From NCBI GenBank assembly GCA_026075535.2, contig AP026543.1:248001-312000 (forward strand): a stretch of DNA of 64,000 nt, written 5' to 3'. A program made the translations under genes and the position numbers. This document shows positions 22,418-34,500 of the stretch, piece after piece. A model generated the notes under the pieces. It had not been told where the DNA came from and ran no database searches. It saw nothing but the letters and a program-made list of their open reading frames with translations. Position 1 is the first letter of the stretch; each line of letters opens with the position of its first letter. The stretch is from Tricholoma matsutake (taxonomy: Eukaryota > Basidiomycota > Agaricomycetes > Agaricales > Tricholomataceae).

Positions 22418-23475
22418 TTAAGTGTCAAGGTGCTCCCTAACCTGATTCCGCACATCCTCCCAGTAAGCCAACAATTTCCTGTCCTTCTGAAGTTGGGCAT
22501 CATTTTCTCGGACTGTCTCAGTCATCCTTTTCCATGTCGAATGCAGGTCATTGAAGATCTTCATCATTAATTGTATTTTGGCCAGGTCACTGGTGGCATA
22601 TGGGACCGGCCATAGGTCTTGCCAGGTGAACTGGATCTGATGAAACTTAAGATAAATTAAAGGACAACAACATGTTACTCACCTGTGGCCGATGAACCAC
22701 CAGGAAGTCGTGTGGAGCGAATGGGTATGAGTTGTAGTTCTCCGGATCGTTCTGTTTACTCCACCAAGAATTGATATAGCTATTGACAATACGGGTGGGG
22801 TCATCAGCATCAACCTTCAAGTACCTTTGTATCGCTGGAATGTATTCTAGTTCCAGAAAATCTTTGCCCTCAGGATCATTGTGTTCCAAGCACCCCAAAG
22901 TCCCATCCTGTACCATCTTTATGGTTTCCATGACAAGCGAGGGAGTGTATGGAGCACTGCCACCCATAGAGGCATAAATTCTGGTGGCCATCAAGAATTC
23001 CTTCTAAGTTGGTATTGGTGATCAGATAATTGGCAATCACAATATGTTCACTTACAGTCTCGAAAAATAGGCTAGACACCCACCCCAACCATGACTCTTC
23101 GTAGTCTTCATCGTTATCTACCACAAGGATCCATGCAGTGATTGCAGCATGGAGACGTGACGTTCCATACAACAGCACTTCCTGCCCATGTGCTAGATCA
23201 TTCCATGCTGGTAGTAGTCCCATAGTACTCTCTCAAATGCTGAGATCATGAGCTACCTGTTGAGCAGCGATGGCCTGCTCATGGAACTCAGTAGGTTTGA
23301 CTGTAGGGTGAGGGTTCTCTAGGAAATTGGTGTTCCTCTGATGCTCGACTTCTATTTGATTCAATGCGGTAGCAAATTCGCCAGCAGTAACAGGGTCAGG
23401 TTTATATGGCCAGCGAGGCACAGATTCGAGGTTTGTATAGCGGGATATCATAACTTCAATGCAGTTGTAGATACA
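22418..23475 (-). pseudogene. Unidentified two-intron gene, one in-frame TGA
   Basis: Reads from about 23475 (MISRYTNLESVPRW at 23450) to TAA 22418-22420. Introns 23055-23004 (52 nt, GTAAGT..CTTAG) and 22682-22637 (46 nt, GTGAGT..ATCAG) restore a continuous protein: QIEVEHQRNTNFLENP, then after TGA 23233-23235 a block LLPAWNDLAHGQEVLLYG, then EESWLGWVSSLFFE, IPAIQRYLKV, NSYINSWWSKQN, PFAPHDFLVVHRPQ, and a helical end (LMMKIFNDLHSTWKRMTE, REHLDT). No known motif. It lies between the KDZ1 arm and repeats of the KDZ2 side, so it may be host DNA or cargo. The 5' end is uncertain. Confidence 0.5.
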
Positions 23476-23975
23476 GAATGTTTGGACGATTAAGTAATCA
23501 ATGGACAAAATTATCATTGGCACTGGGAACAAGCACAAATGATAAATCTGTATGGGCCGATGTCTATAGGAAAACCAGTGGTGGGCCAATACAATCGTTC
23601 CCTGTCAAATGGAATCATCGCATGGGCCCATGTATATGTGGTAAGCAGTTCAAACTCTTAACTACACCCTCTGTCAAGTCAGTAAAATTGTGCGCTCATA
23701 CCTCCAGATTCTGGCCCCAACATTGGGACATTCGTTTATATCTAACCATAATCTATAGCAGGACATCACATCGGTGTCTAAAACAATCGGCTAGTGTGGC
23801 ATGTCCCGGCGCTACATGCATCCAACCATATCTGCTGTGACCTGACGCCATATGCATCCAACCGCCGATACCTGCTGACCTGCTGCTGCACTTTTTCCTA
23901 CCAAACCTACAATGATCACCGGCACTGGGAACCAGCACCAATGATATGTCCATATAGGCCAATGTCTATAATGGT
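23476..23975. repeat. Direct repeats and GGCCC palindromes at the KDZ2 downstream side
   Basis: About 23512-23577 and 23910-23973 share ATCA(T/C)(T/C)GGCACTGGGAAC, AGCACAAATGATA/AGCACCAATGATA and a GGGCC(G/A)ATGTCTATA-like end. Between them are ATGGGCCCATG (23622) and two CATCCAACC(A/G) phrases near CGCTACATGCATCC and CGCCATATGCATCC (23811, 23846). This resembles a transposon subterminal region. No ORF. Confidence 0.45.
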
Positions 23976-24787
23976 AGTGGGAACGGGGATGGAATTGGAA
24001 TCAGCATTGGCAGTGGAGAGATTGGTATCGGCAACGCAGACTGAAGCAACGGGAGTGGGGATAGGAACAATGGGAGCAGTCCCAGCATTGGACACATCGG
24101 ATTCAGCATCTGAAAAATATAGGCCAGCATCGTGACCAGTAACCATGGGTGGTCGACTGTAGGCAGAGACAACTGTTGGGAGACTTGGTGCATCTGACCA
24201 CTCCTTCTTTTGCTGCACACCATCAGGTAGAGACCCTGCATACCCAGAATGCTGTGCCTTTCCCTTGCCCTTGGTTGCCTGATTGATTGCTAAAACCTCA
24301 TTCTCTGCAATATCAACACCCCAGGTCCACTTGTAGGAGGTTGGGGGAAGGGCCTTCAGGTGCTCAAGTTCAGCCTGTGCATGTGCAGATACCAGTTCTG
24401 ATTGTCTTCTTACAGCCAACCATCTCCCAGCGTGTCCACAGTTGTTTTTTGATGCCGGTGCCAGTGCTGCTGCCGGTGCCATTGTTAACTTGCATGGTTT
24501 GGACTGAAGCTCCTTGAGCAGGGCTAGCTCATGAAGCCATTGGAACCCTGCTGCTTGCCTGACATTCGCATTCATTGCAGCCTCTGCTGATGATTCGCAG
24601 CCATCTATGAAGTCCCACATCCCGCGTGCTTCATTGAACAAATCCCCAATGAGAGCCTGCAGGTTGATGCAAGATTGGCAGTCGGCTCAGCCATCGGCAG
24701 CATTGTCTGCTGGCTGGCTATCGGTGGGTGGTGTCACAGGGGCAGGGATATACTGCCGATAGCTATTGAGGCACTTATCCAGGGTGT
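23916..24787 (-). pseudogene. KDZ2-linked ORF, 3' segment (split by Gypsy B)
   Basis: Continuation of the ORF at 31014-31520 after removal of Gypsy B. It starts CLNSYRQYIPAPVTPP at the insertion point and has TGA after ADNAADG (near 24688). It then runs CQSCINLQALIGDLFNEARGMWDF, helical ELALLKELQ, WLAVRRQSELVSAHAQAEL, a basic GKGKAQ stretch, and ends in a low-complexity tail where GGCATT/GGAATT hexamers encode alternating residues. No enzymatic motif. Its place directly downstream of the transposase in the same orientation suggests cargo of the KDZ2 unit. Function unknown. Confidence 0.5.
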
Positions 24788-25189
24788 TGTTAGGGCAACA
24801 CCCACTATCTGCTAGCTAAGACTGTGTGGGTTCTCTCTACAAGAAGGGGGCGGGATCCACGCTCGTGATGGGGGAATTGATGGTTTTGATGCAAGGGGTT
24901 ATTAATAGATGAGTTTGTTGAGATAGGCCTTTCACACCAAAAACGTAGGTGGAATACCTAAGAGAACACAACTGGGGTCCCCTAGGCATATATTTAGGGT
25001 TTATATACTATGTTACATATATTGTACATTGTTGTAACTGATGCACTCGTACATGCACGTACATTTTGATGCGTGCGAAATAAAATTCTCACGCTATCAA
25101 AATGTAGCGTCATTTGGCATCATGTAGCATAATTCGACATAATAAAATAAAAATGAAAGTTTATTAGGTAATGGGGTGGTTTCCTAACA
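24788..25189 (-). repeat. Gypsy B 3' LTR (402 bp)
   Basis: TGTTAGGGCAACACCC to GGTTTCCTAACA. Minus-strand polypurine tract AAAAGGGGGG lies just upstream (25191-25202). It differs from the other LTR at 12 sites, all transitions. Confidence 0.95.
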
Positions 25190-25200
25190 TTACCCCCCTT

Positions 25201-27228
25201 TTATGCCTCGACTTCCAGGCAAGAAAACATTATGTTTGTCCCCTCTGTGAAATTTTGGTAAGGCCAGAATTTCATCCCCTCATACACCATTCTCGCAATG
25301 TGACGCAGAGCATTTGGATTACATTTAAAGAATTGGGCGATCATGTTACATGCTCGCTTACAATTCTCTTCGTGTTCCCACAAATTATTTTTGTCGGTGT
25401 AGTTTTTCCACTTTATTAAAAACTCCAATTTGTTCCGTTGAAGATGTGAGTCTAGAATTTCTTCAACTATGTATTCTGGAGCACCTTCTACTATTATTGG
25501 AGGTTGCGGAGTAGTTTGTTGGCCAGGAATAGTGGGCGGATGGTAAGGGTGTAGGTGGGATACATTAATCTCGGGATCAATCTTGAATGATCGGGGTAAT
25601 TTTAGCACTACCACATTAGGCGAGATTACTTTAGGAATTGCATATGGGCCAACTTGTTTTTCTGTAAGTTTCCTCGAAGGTCATGGAATATTCAGGTCCT
25701 TGGTACTTAGCCATACCAAGTCACCAACTTTGTACTCTGGAGCATGTGCTCGAGTACGATCCGCATGTCGCATCATGTCATCACGTGCTTTCTTCAATGC
25801 CACCTCTGCTTCCTCTTGTACCTTTTGCATCTTAGATACAAAGTCTTCTACTGACTGTACTTGGACTTCCCTTCTGGGTTCTACTCCCATGCAAGGATGA
25901 TATCCATAATTCGCGAAAAAGGGTGACATACGAGTAGCCAAATGGAATTTGTTATTGTGGGAAAATTCAGCAATTGCCAACCATTCGGGCCAGTCGGTTT
26001 GTCGGTAGTTGACAAACATATGTAGGTACTGCTCCAACTCCTGATTCATTCTCTCTGTCTGCCCATCAGTCTGCAGGTGATATGCCATAGATAATTTAGT
26101 TTGAATTCCCAATATGTTGTTTAGTTCTCGCATAAATGTGGAAGCAAATTGTGGTCCGCGATCAGAGATAACGGTATCGGGTAACCCATGTAACCACCAT
26201 ACTTGATTTAGATAGAGGTGCACCAAGCCCAATGATGAGGTTTCTGTAGTAGTAGGAATAATATGGACCTCCTTTGTGAAGCAGTCGCATACTACGAATA
26301 TTGCATCGTCCCCTTGAGCCTTGGGTAATCCAGTAATAAAATCCACAGATATATCTCGCCATGGCGCTTTAGGTATAGGGTTCGGCATTAATTTTCCTGC
26401 AGGTTTTTCTGAAAATTTCTTCCCCCTCATGCATGTATCACATCCATCCACATACCCCAACACATATTTTGAAATTCTGGGCCACCAATAATTTCTCATT
26501 ACTAATTCCAACGTCTTCCATCTTCCTGGGTGTCCGGCAATCAGTGTATTGTGATGTAAACAGACGATCTCCCTTTGCAACTCCTGATCCTTCGGTACAT
26601 ACACTTTTCCTCGAAACAACACCAACCCTTGCTCCTCAGCCCATTCATCTCCTTTGATATTACCTTTCTTCTCTCCCTTCAGAGCTTTCACAGCTTCCAC
26701 TACTTCATCGTCCATTTCTGAACATTGTCTAATTTTAGACAACATTTCCGTTTCCGAGCTATCTATTAATAGATGCCCTTGACGCATAGCACAAATACGA
26801 AAGTATTTGGGTTTGAGTAAGGTAACATTCTTATTGTCCTCCTCCACCCCCCTTTTATGATCAATACGTCTGGATAATGCATCTGCTTTCCTCATTAAGC
26901 TTCCTGCTTTGTGGACCAAGTGAAAATTGAAACGTGATAGGAATAGTGCCCAACGTGCTTGCCTGCGATTAAGCTTTTTAGTGGACATGAAGTATTGCAG
27001 ATTTTGATGATCCATCCAGATCTCAATCTGATGTGTACATCCCTCCAAATAATGCCTCCACACCTCCAATGCTCGTATTATCCCCAACATCTCTTTGTCA
27101 TGCACATCATAATTCCTCTCCACATCATTCAACCCTTTTGACAAGTATGCACAAGGATGCCATTTGTCATCTTTGCACAGCATTGAGAATACTGCTCCAG
27201 TAGCAAAATCGGATGCATCGGATTCCAC
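25201..27228 (-). pseudogene. Gypsy B RNase H, integrase and chromodomain
   Basis: RNase H: VESDASDFATGAVFSM, YDVHDKEMLGIIRAL, WMDHQNLQYF. Integrase: HHNTLIAGHPGRWKT and CDTCMRGKKF (HHCC); SVDFITGLP, ISDRGPQFASTF and DGQTERMNQE supply D, D and E, all present. After TGA 25681-25683 the frame resumes with LTEKQVGPYAI and ends in a chromodomain (EYIVEEILDSHLQRNKLEF, LIKWKNYTDKNNLWEHEEN), expected to steer insertion to marked chromatin. TGA at 27229 falls where CPF-R-VESD has Arg. Confidence 0.85.
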
Positions 27229-27342
27229 TCACAAAGGGCATGTGAAATCTACTGGGGCTAATATTGGTCCCTCCACAAACTTCCTCTTCAACTCCTCAAA
27301 TGCTGTCTGCTGCTGCTCTCCCCACCTCCATACTACTCCCTT

Positions 27343-29025
27343 TCACATAAGGTTATGTAAGGGTGCAGCAATTTTAGAGAAATTGTGCACAAAGCGACGA
27401 TAATAATTTGCGAGTCCCAAGAAAGCTTGAACCTCCTTGACACGGGTGGGCACAGGCCAATCTGTGATCGCCTGTACCTTGATCAGATCCATTTTGATCC
27501 TGTCAGGGCCAATCAATAATCCTAGCAACTGGATCTCGCTTGCCCCAAACACACACTTCTCTGGTTTCAAAAATAGATCATTCTCCGCCAACCTCCATAA
27601 CACCTCCTGTACTGTTGCCTCATGATTTTCTTCATCTTCTGTGAATATCAGAATGTCATCAATAAATATTATTACCATGCCTTTGTCTATTACGTGCTTG
27701 AAAATGTCGTTCATCATATTTTGAAAGGTCGGGGGACTATTAGTCATCCCAAAAAACATGACAAGCAGCTCGAAGGATCCTCGACGCATGGCAAATGCAG
27801 CCTTCCACTCATCTCCTTTCTTTATTCATACATTGTTGTATCCCCATCGTAAATCCAATTTTGTAAAGACCTTGGCTTTTCCCACCTTGTCAATTATTTC
27901 TGAAATCAATGGCAGGGGGTATGCATTCTTCACTGTCCACTCATTCAAATACCTATAATCTGTACACATCCTCTTCCTCTGATCTTTCTTTGGTACAAAA
28001 AATATTGGTGATGTCTGCGGTGATTTTGAAGGTCGTATGTATCCTTTGCACAATTGCTCCTTCAGGAATGCATCCACTTCTTCTTGTTCCATCGGAGATA
28101 ATGGATATACCTTTGACTTCTTCAGCACAAATCCTGGCTTCATCTCAATCGCATGATCCCATGGCTTCCGCACCGGCATTCGCTCAGACTCCTTCTTCTG
28201 GAACACTGACAGATGTTCATGATACACTTTTGGCACCCACTCCTCCACTGGCTTCTCCACCTTCATGATATTCTTGTCCCATGACTGTCCTCCACGAATT
28301 GCTCTAAAGGTTTGCTTCTGCTCTTCTTTCTCGATCATGATTGGAACTTCCCCATTTGGCATTTCCTCATCCTCCACTTCCTCCATCGTAACAGAATACT
28401 TTCTCGGACGTTCTTTCTCTTTCTTTTTCCTTTTTTCCTTCTTCATCTTCCTCCCATACACATTATATTCCTTAGGACAACGAGTCATTTGTACTTTCCC
28501 AGTTTTCCAATCAATTTCGGGATTATGCTTCCATAACCACGGACATCCTATTATTAGATTGGGTTTCCCAAGATCGCACACTTCGAATATGGCTCACTCC
28601 TGATGCTCCTGATACTTTAGTACTATAGTCACCTCCTCCTTGATAGTTCCTCCACGATTGACTGTTCCATCAATATTGTACACCATTATAGGTTGCGCCA
28701 GCTTGCATGTGTTAATACTGTTTCTGGTAATTAAGGATCAATTAATAAATAATCCTGTAGCACCACTATCAAGCAATGCTTCCACATCAATAGCTGCATG
28801 CGTGTCCACTGTCTTCAGTCCCACAGTCAAGGTGATTTCAGGTTCTATTTGTGCAGAGCAAATAAAGAATTTAGGGGTTTTCGGCAATGACGCATGACAA
28901 TTTTCTTTGTCACGTGATTTGCAACAGTTGTACTCCTCCTCGATTTCCTTTTCTGATTTGCTCTGGGTTTCCTCGGATACTAATACATTGTAACAATTCT
29001 GGGTCACCAATGGGGAAACCTTCAC
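27343..29025 (-). pseudogene. Gypsy B protease and reverse transcriptase
   Basis: Protease active site LLDSGATGLFIN (about 28750), interrupted by TGA 28738-28740. Then [15 protein letters not shown], the linker, and [53 protein letters not shown] near 27827, then FGMTNSPPTFQNMMND and the catalytic IFIDDILIFT. Thumb: VQAFLGLANYYRRFVHNFSK. All stops are TGA in the same frame at places where relatives have Arg. GTG 29025 lies one nucleotide back from the gag frame. Confidence 0.85.
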
Positions 29026-30118
29026 TGGGACTCTTCCACAAAATTCTTCTGCTTGCCTTCCTCTGGCTTCACTTCCTCGATTGTAGCTTCCCTAATCTTT
29101 CTTTTCTGCCTACAATTCCTAGAATTGTGTCCTAACTGCCCACAGTTAAAACATTTAAGTGGGGCTTGTCTCCCTGCTTGATCAACCTCCATTGCCTCTG
29201 CTGGTGCTGCTGACTCCCTAACTATAGGTGTCACTGCCATGGCTGGTGGCTGTGCCCTTGGAGCTTGCACCTGAGGCGCCTTTCCTTTCTTGGACTTTCC
29301 TCCAGATGACTTTCCAAATTTACTACTTCCATACATCAACTTTGACTCCGCCTGTTCCTGCTGATATTGCCAGTCAAGGCACATTGCCCAATTATACCAC
29401 TCATCCAACCTCTCTGGCATAGAAGGTAGTCAGTAGGTAGACTTGAATAAAGAGGGATTTAATCCTGCTTTCAAAAACTCTACCAACGCGGCTTCTCCCA
29501 TGTCCGTTTGCGAAGATTCTGCTTTGAACTGCAAAATAAATTCATCCGCTGTTAGGGAACCTTGGCGCATGGTCTTTAATTTAGCATTGGCTGTCACCTT
29601 TGGATTAGGGTCTCCAAACTGTGCCTCCAATCTCTCCAGAAATTCCTTGAAGGTTGCAAATGGTTTATTTCCTGCAGCAATTTGATTAATAGCCTCGTTT
29701 CTCCAGAACTGTGCTTTCCCCCCTGAATGTATGAGAGAGCAAACATAATCCTAGACTCGGCTGTACAAAACTCTGGCTTCCTCCCATGGATGTACAATAC
29801 TATAGAGCTGATGAAGGATTTTGTATTCTCCATGGTACCGTCAAAGATTTGCAGGGGCGCGTACTTAGGTAAGTGCACTTTTCCATTTCCAGATTTCTCC
29901 ACCATCTCATCCTCCTGTGATATCCACTCCACCATCTCCTCCATCTCATCATCTCTTTCTCCTATTGTCTCTGGCTGTACTTCCGCTTGTCTGGGCTGTG
30001 ATGCTGCCAATACTGACACTAATTGCGACATTTGCGCTGTGAGTGCATCAATTTTCACCTCTAGTGCTGGTATGGGAACAGGATTAGGACCGGGATTAGA
30101 AGTTGAAGGTTCAGACAT
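29022..30118 (-). pseudogene. Gypsy B Gag
   Basis: ATG 30118 (MSEPSTSNPGPNPVP). Capsid region: PLQIFDGTMENTKSFISSI, MFALSYIQGG. A six-G run at about 29721 is one base short, so the frame shifts there and resumes as FKEFLERLEAQFGDPNPK, LTADEFILQFKAE and LKAGLNPSLF. TGA precedes LPSMPERLDEWYNWAM near 29428. Basic linker (SSGGKSKKGKAP) and zinc knuckle CFNCGQLGHNSRNC. Gag ends at TGA 29022-29024; pol is reached by a -1 step. Confidence 0.8.
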
Positions 30119-30593
30119 AATTGTAGAATCTGTGATGAATCACTTCTTTGGCAAATTCAAAAAAATTTCTTTGAGACCTCTCCAAACATTTATGGGTCAC
30201 GTGATAAGGTTCATCGAGGTTCGTCAATCATTCGTCATTCGTCGGGCGCTTAATTTTGACACTTTGGATCAATAACCCTTCCAACAGTGCCTGATCTCGG
30301 AGATAACACTGAATTCGGCTTGTAACTAAAATAGTCGTCCAAATAGAGTGATGTAAATCGTAACTAAACCAGATCCAATCGGTTGTCTGGTTGCAGCTGT
30401 CCTAATGATGAGCGCTGCCTCTCGATCACTGGCGGTCGCAATGTAAGGCGAGGCCTGGCGTCGGCTTACAAAAGAAAAGGTAGATTATGTATATACAAGT
30501 ACTTCCGGCTCGTGCCGAAAGGATGAGTAATCGGATGTGGCACGGTGAAACAATGACGTATGTGCAAGTAAGAGAAGGCACACTGATATGGGT
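30119..30593. other. Gypsy B 5' leader
   Basis: Untranslated region between gag ATG and the primer site. It holds no long ORF. Several CpG-rich hairpin-capable stretches (about 30360-30470) are present but not assigned. Confidence 0.5.
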
Positions 30594-30604
30594 AGTTGTG
30601 TTCT
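30594..30604 (-). promoter_or_regulatory. Gypsy B self-priming primer binding site
   Basis: Minus-strand AGAACACAACT, two nucleotides inside the 5' LTR. It is the exact complement of AGTTGTGTTCT in the LTR at the expected transcription start. Eleven paired bases in this position is the arrangement of Tf1/sushi-type self-primed reverse transcription. No tRNA-type TGG start is present. Confidence 0.75.
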
Positions 30605-30606
30605 TC

Positions 30607-31008
30607 TGTTAGGGCAACACCCACTATCTGCTAGCTAAGACCATGTGGGTTCTCTCTACAAGAAGGGGGCGGGATCCATGCTCATGATGGGGGAATTGAT
30701 GGTTTTGATGCGAGGGGTTATTGATAGATGAGTTTGTTGAGATAGGCCTTTCACACTGAAAATGTAGGTGGAATACCTAAGAGAACACAACTGGGGTCCC
30801 CTAGGCATATATTTAGGGTTTATATACTATGTTACATATATTGTACATTGTTGTAACTGATGCACTCGTACATGCACGTACATTTTGATGCGTGCGAAAT
30901 AAAATTCTCATGCTATCAAGATGTAGCATCATTTGGCATCATGTAGCATAATTCGACATAATAAAATAAAAATGAAAGTTTATTAGGTAATGGGGTGGTT
31001 TCCTAACA
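30607..31008 (-). repeat. Gypsy B 5' LTR (402 bp)
   Basis: Same length as 24788-25189. On the minus strand TATATAAAC (30826-30818) is followed about 26 nt later by AGTTGTGTTCT (30792-30782), the likely RNA start, which is complementary to the primer site just inside the LTR. Confidence 0.95.
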
Positions 31009-31013
31009 GGTGT

Positions 31014-31520
31014 CACTGGCGAAAATTTGCCCTGGTGCCAGTTCACTATTGTGGCTCCACCAATCACATACATATGAATCCACCAGATGGCTAGGACCAT
31101 CACTGGCAACACCATCATCCAACAAGGCCAAGAGAGATGGATGGAATCCAAGGGGTAGGTGGTCCAAATTCACATCGGTGAGACTGTGGGCCAAGGACCA
31201 AAGAAGGATTGGCACATCCATCATAAGGCCGATGGAGGTGCCGATGCCGATCCAAGACATGACATACATCTGTCATACTTGTCAGTGATGTATACTTACT
31301 TCCTTCAGGAAAGATCTCAACATACAAGCTCAGCATAGAGAGTTTTTTGCATCCAACGTTGTTTTACAAAGTTTCCCTGGTCCAACTCCAACAAAACTCG
31401 ATGGAATCGGGACTCTGCATACCAAATGATCTCTTGTGTCCGCATTTGGAGTTGCCCTTTTGGGCCCGATTGCAAAGAAAAAGTGTTGAAGATTGAGAGA
31501 CTTTTGTTTGACATGGTCAT
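31014..31520 (-). pseudogene. KDZ2-linked ORF, 5' segment
   Basis: ATG 31520 (MTMSNKSLSIFNTFSLQ) through EIIWYAESRFHRVLLELDQ to a stop near 31320. Another frame then encodes DVPILLWSLAHSLTDVNLDHL, LGFHPSLLALLDDGV and VDSYVCDWWSHNSELAPG up to the Gypsy B insertion. The frame change near 31.3 kb may be an intron or an indel. Together with 23916-24787 this is one gene of about 1.4 kb downstream of the KDZ2 transposase. The SYVCDWWS segment is weakly like SYINSWWS of the gene at 22418-23475. Not otherwise recognised. Confidence 0.5.
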
Positions 31521-31582
31521 GGTTGGTGATCAAGATAATCATGTTTACATCATGTTTAAATAATACACGTGGCCCTTTTTAG

Positions 31583-34500
31583 TCACAGAGGGGAGATATA
31601 ATTGGCATTTGTTGATCTAAATGCATTGTCAGCCCTCAATGCTAATTCATGCCATGAAGCATGCTGGTGATTAGCATAGGCTAGCGGACCAGGAAGGGTA
31701 TTCTCGGACTGTGAGGCTGACTGCCACCATTGGCTGTGATAGATGAAATACTGCACAGTCCACTGCATTTTATATGTGACCAGTAGAAATTCCTCTCTCC
31801 ATCAATTTCTCTGAGCCCATGAACAAAGCCAATGTACTCACCTGACTATGAAAATTGTTAGTACAATGAATACGGATGGCTACAAAATATATTTACATTC
31901 CCAGAATCGGCCAGCATCGGCATCAGCATCGGCAACGGCATCAGCATCAGCCATGAGACCAGTACAAATGTGGGAATTATGCCAAATCCAGGACAGATGA
32001 ACAGAGGTGGAACCAGGTACATTCGGATTCAAAATAGCTGTGCTGGCATTGAGGTCATCCTTGGATAACTGCTGAAACATACTCAATGTGTCATCATTAC
32101 AATCCAGTGCCAGCATTCGGCTATGGCAATGGTTATACATTCGGGCATGCAAGCTAATTTTGTTAACCAACTCGTGGACAACAGCTCATGACCAGGTGCG
32201 AACTCCCTTTCATGGCGCTGCTCAAATGATGTGTGAATATTGAAATGATTTGTCAGCAATGAGCTCCCACAGCTGGTGCAGCAGTCGGTTTGCCTGGATC
32301 TTGTGGAGGTTAATCTCTACATCTGCAAGATTGCCATTAGAGGGGAGATATACTTGTTGCTCCTCAACTGGAATAGCATGTGTGTGGGCTGGGAGATCTG
32401 ACAGGCCCGATGCCACAGCACTGTCATCATCCAGGTCACCGGGGGTATCAAATTTGCCTTCATTATCATGGGTGATCCATGAGGGAGCAATGTCATGATT
32501 GGCAATGTTGGCAGCATTTTGTAACTGTGTTAAGGTTACCATGTGAGATGTGAGAGCTTCTCTCTCCCCTTCAACAGCTTGCATGTCAGAAATGTGAGAT
32601 GATTTACCAAGTCGACGGACTTTGTCTCATAATTCAATCCTGGTGACAATCAATGATGGGTTGTGATTGGTGGTAGGCAATACAACTGCATTTGTTCAAA
32701 AAGAATAGCAAAATCAATCCACTCCTCGACCGTGGATTGAACCAGTGCTGATGCCAAAGTTAAGGCCAATCCCATCCCCACTGCTGTTCCTGTCCCTGCT
32801 GCTGATCCTGTCCCTGCTGCCTCTGCCGTTTCTGATATGTGAGTGGCATACATATCCATTACCCTGATATCTGTGAGCCTCCGGGATTCTGCTGCCCTCA
32901 CTTCATCCTCCCATCATTCAATTGCCAGTTGGCCGAATGCTGCCATTAGTTCACCATGGTATTGGCCAAGTTGTGTAGAGTTCTCAAGGGCTTCCTGAGA
33001 TTTTGAGTAGAGTGTGATTGTCATGCCAAGCATTTTCTTGTGATTTGAATCTGTAGCATGATCATCAAGCATTTCTGCCCAATGTGGCAAGGTCGCTGTT
33101 CTGACCATCAGGGAAATGGAATTCAGTGATGCCCACAGAGACTCAAGTATTTCTCCTGCTACAATGCCAGACCCTGGAATGAAAGATGGAGCATAGCAAA
33201 AAAAGCATTCATCCTTGTGGCCATGAACATGCAAAAGCCCAATGGCCTGGTCAATGGTCAAGCCGGCTGGAAGATGGGCACCAATACGTTCCCGAAGGTG
33301 GATAATGTACTGGCAGACAATGTCATAAATGAGCATGGCTCCCTGTTGAGGGTCAACTCTGGTGGTCTTCAGCGCTTGAAGGAAAGCAAAGTCGACATTC
33401 TTTTGCTGTTCTCCATGAAACAGGTCTACCAATGCATTGGGCACATAACATCCATGCCATGCACATGCAATGGCTGCTACTCCAGTCCTGTCACATGCCT
33501 TCAATGCCAGAAAAGCATTCACAACAGCTAGGAATTTATTTTCGCAAGGAGCCTCTGGAAACCCAAATACAAATCAGACCGGCTTTGGGGGCGGCATCAG
33601 GAATGGCATTGGCCACCACCAAGGGAAGGTACCTACTGTTAATTATTCTATGGTGGCTTGGAGAAACAGCTCATATTCAGCCTGATTTGAGGCCATCCCA
33701 CCTCCATCCCATAGCCATATATCAGTATCCATAGTATCATTTTAGATGCCACTGCACCGAGGTATTTTGACACCCACCAGTTCGCATTGTCCTTCCAATT
33801 TTCCAGTATATTAATGCCTACTTGAGGACAGGCTGGACAGAAATTGGCAAGTGATCCTGGTTCAGGATTCAAAGGATCTCTTTGACTGTGTCCATACCCT
33901 GCCCACTTCAATCTTTTCATCCAACGCCATAAGCGGGACATGCACTGAAGCTCATGGTAGAGATTGACCACTTTGGCAGGCCTCATTGGCAATGTTACAC
34001 ACCGAATCAGCTGGTAAAACTGATAGGCCAATGCCTTTAATTCCAGATTACAGAGCCAAAAATGGTCTAGGACCTGCATGGTGAACAGAGTCCATATGTT
34101 GGTGAAGCTTGTGGGTAGTAAGTTACTGGTTACCAGGTCCAAGGGAATTTGGTGTTCCCCCTGACATTGGCAGGTAACCTTTGCTAAGTGATGTATTCCA
34201 TTTGTATGGACCACACAAATATAACTGTTGTTCAAGGCATTGGCAGTGGGCATGGCATTGGCAGCTGGGACGGCATTGGCAGTTTGATTAGGATTAGGCA
34301 AATATGGTTGAAACCCATGGATGTCGTCATTGGCATGCTCAACTTCAGATTCGTCATTGCCATCAAAGAAGTCTTGGAAACCGTTCTAAACATCAATATT
34401 CCCCTTCCCTTGACGCCAAAGGGCATCAAGGTGATTAAAAAATGCTGAGTCAGCCCCAGTTTCATCTTTGGCCCAGTCGTCGGCCTGAGACTCATTATAT

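Larger units (their letters stand above)
24788..31008 (-). mobile_element. Gypsy element B (chromovirus)
   Basis: Complete 6.2-kb element read leftward with 402-bp LTRs at both ends and a perfect 5-bp target duplication GGTGT (24783-24787 and 31009-31013). Order: gag 30118-29022, protease, RT, RNase H, integrase, chromodomain 25201. pol is a single frame from 29025 to 25201 cut only by TGA codons. gag and pol are joined by a -1 frame change. The primer site is self-complementary to the LTR. It interrupts the ORF downstream of the KDZ2 transposase. Confidence 0.95.
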
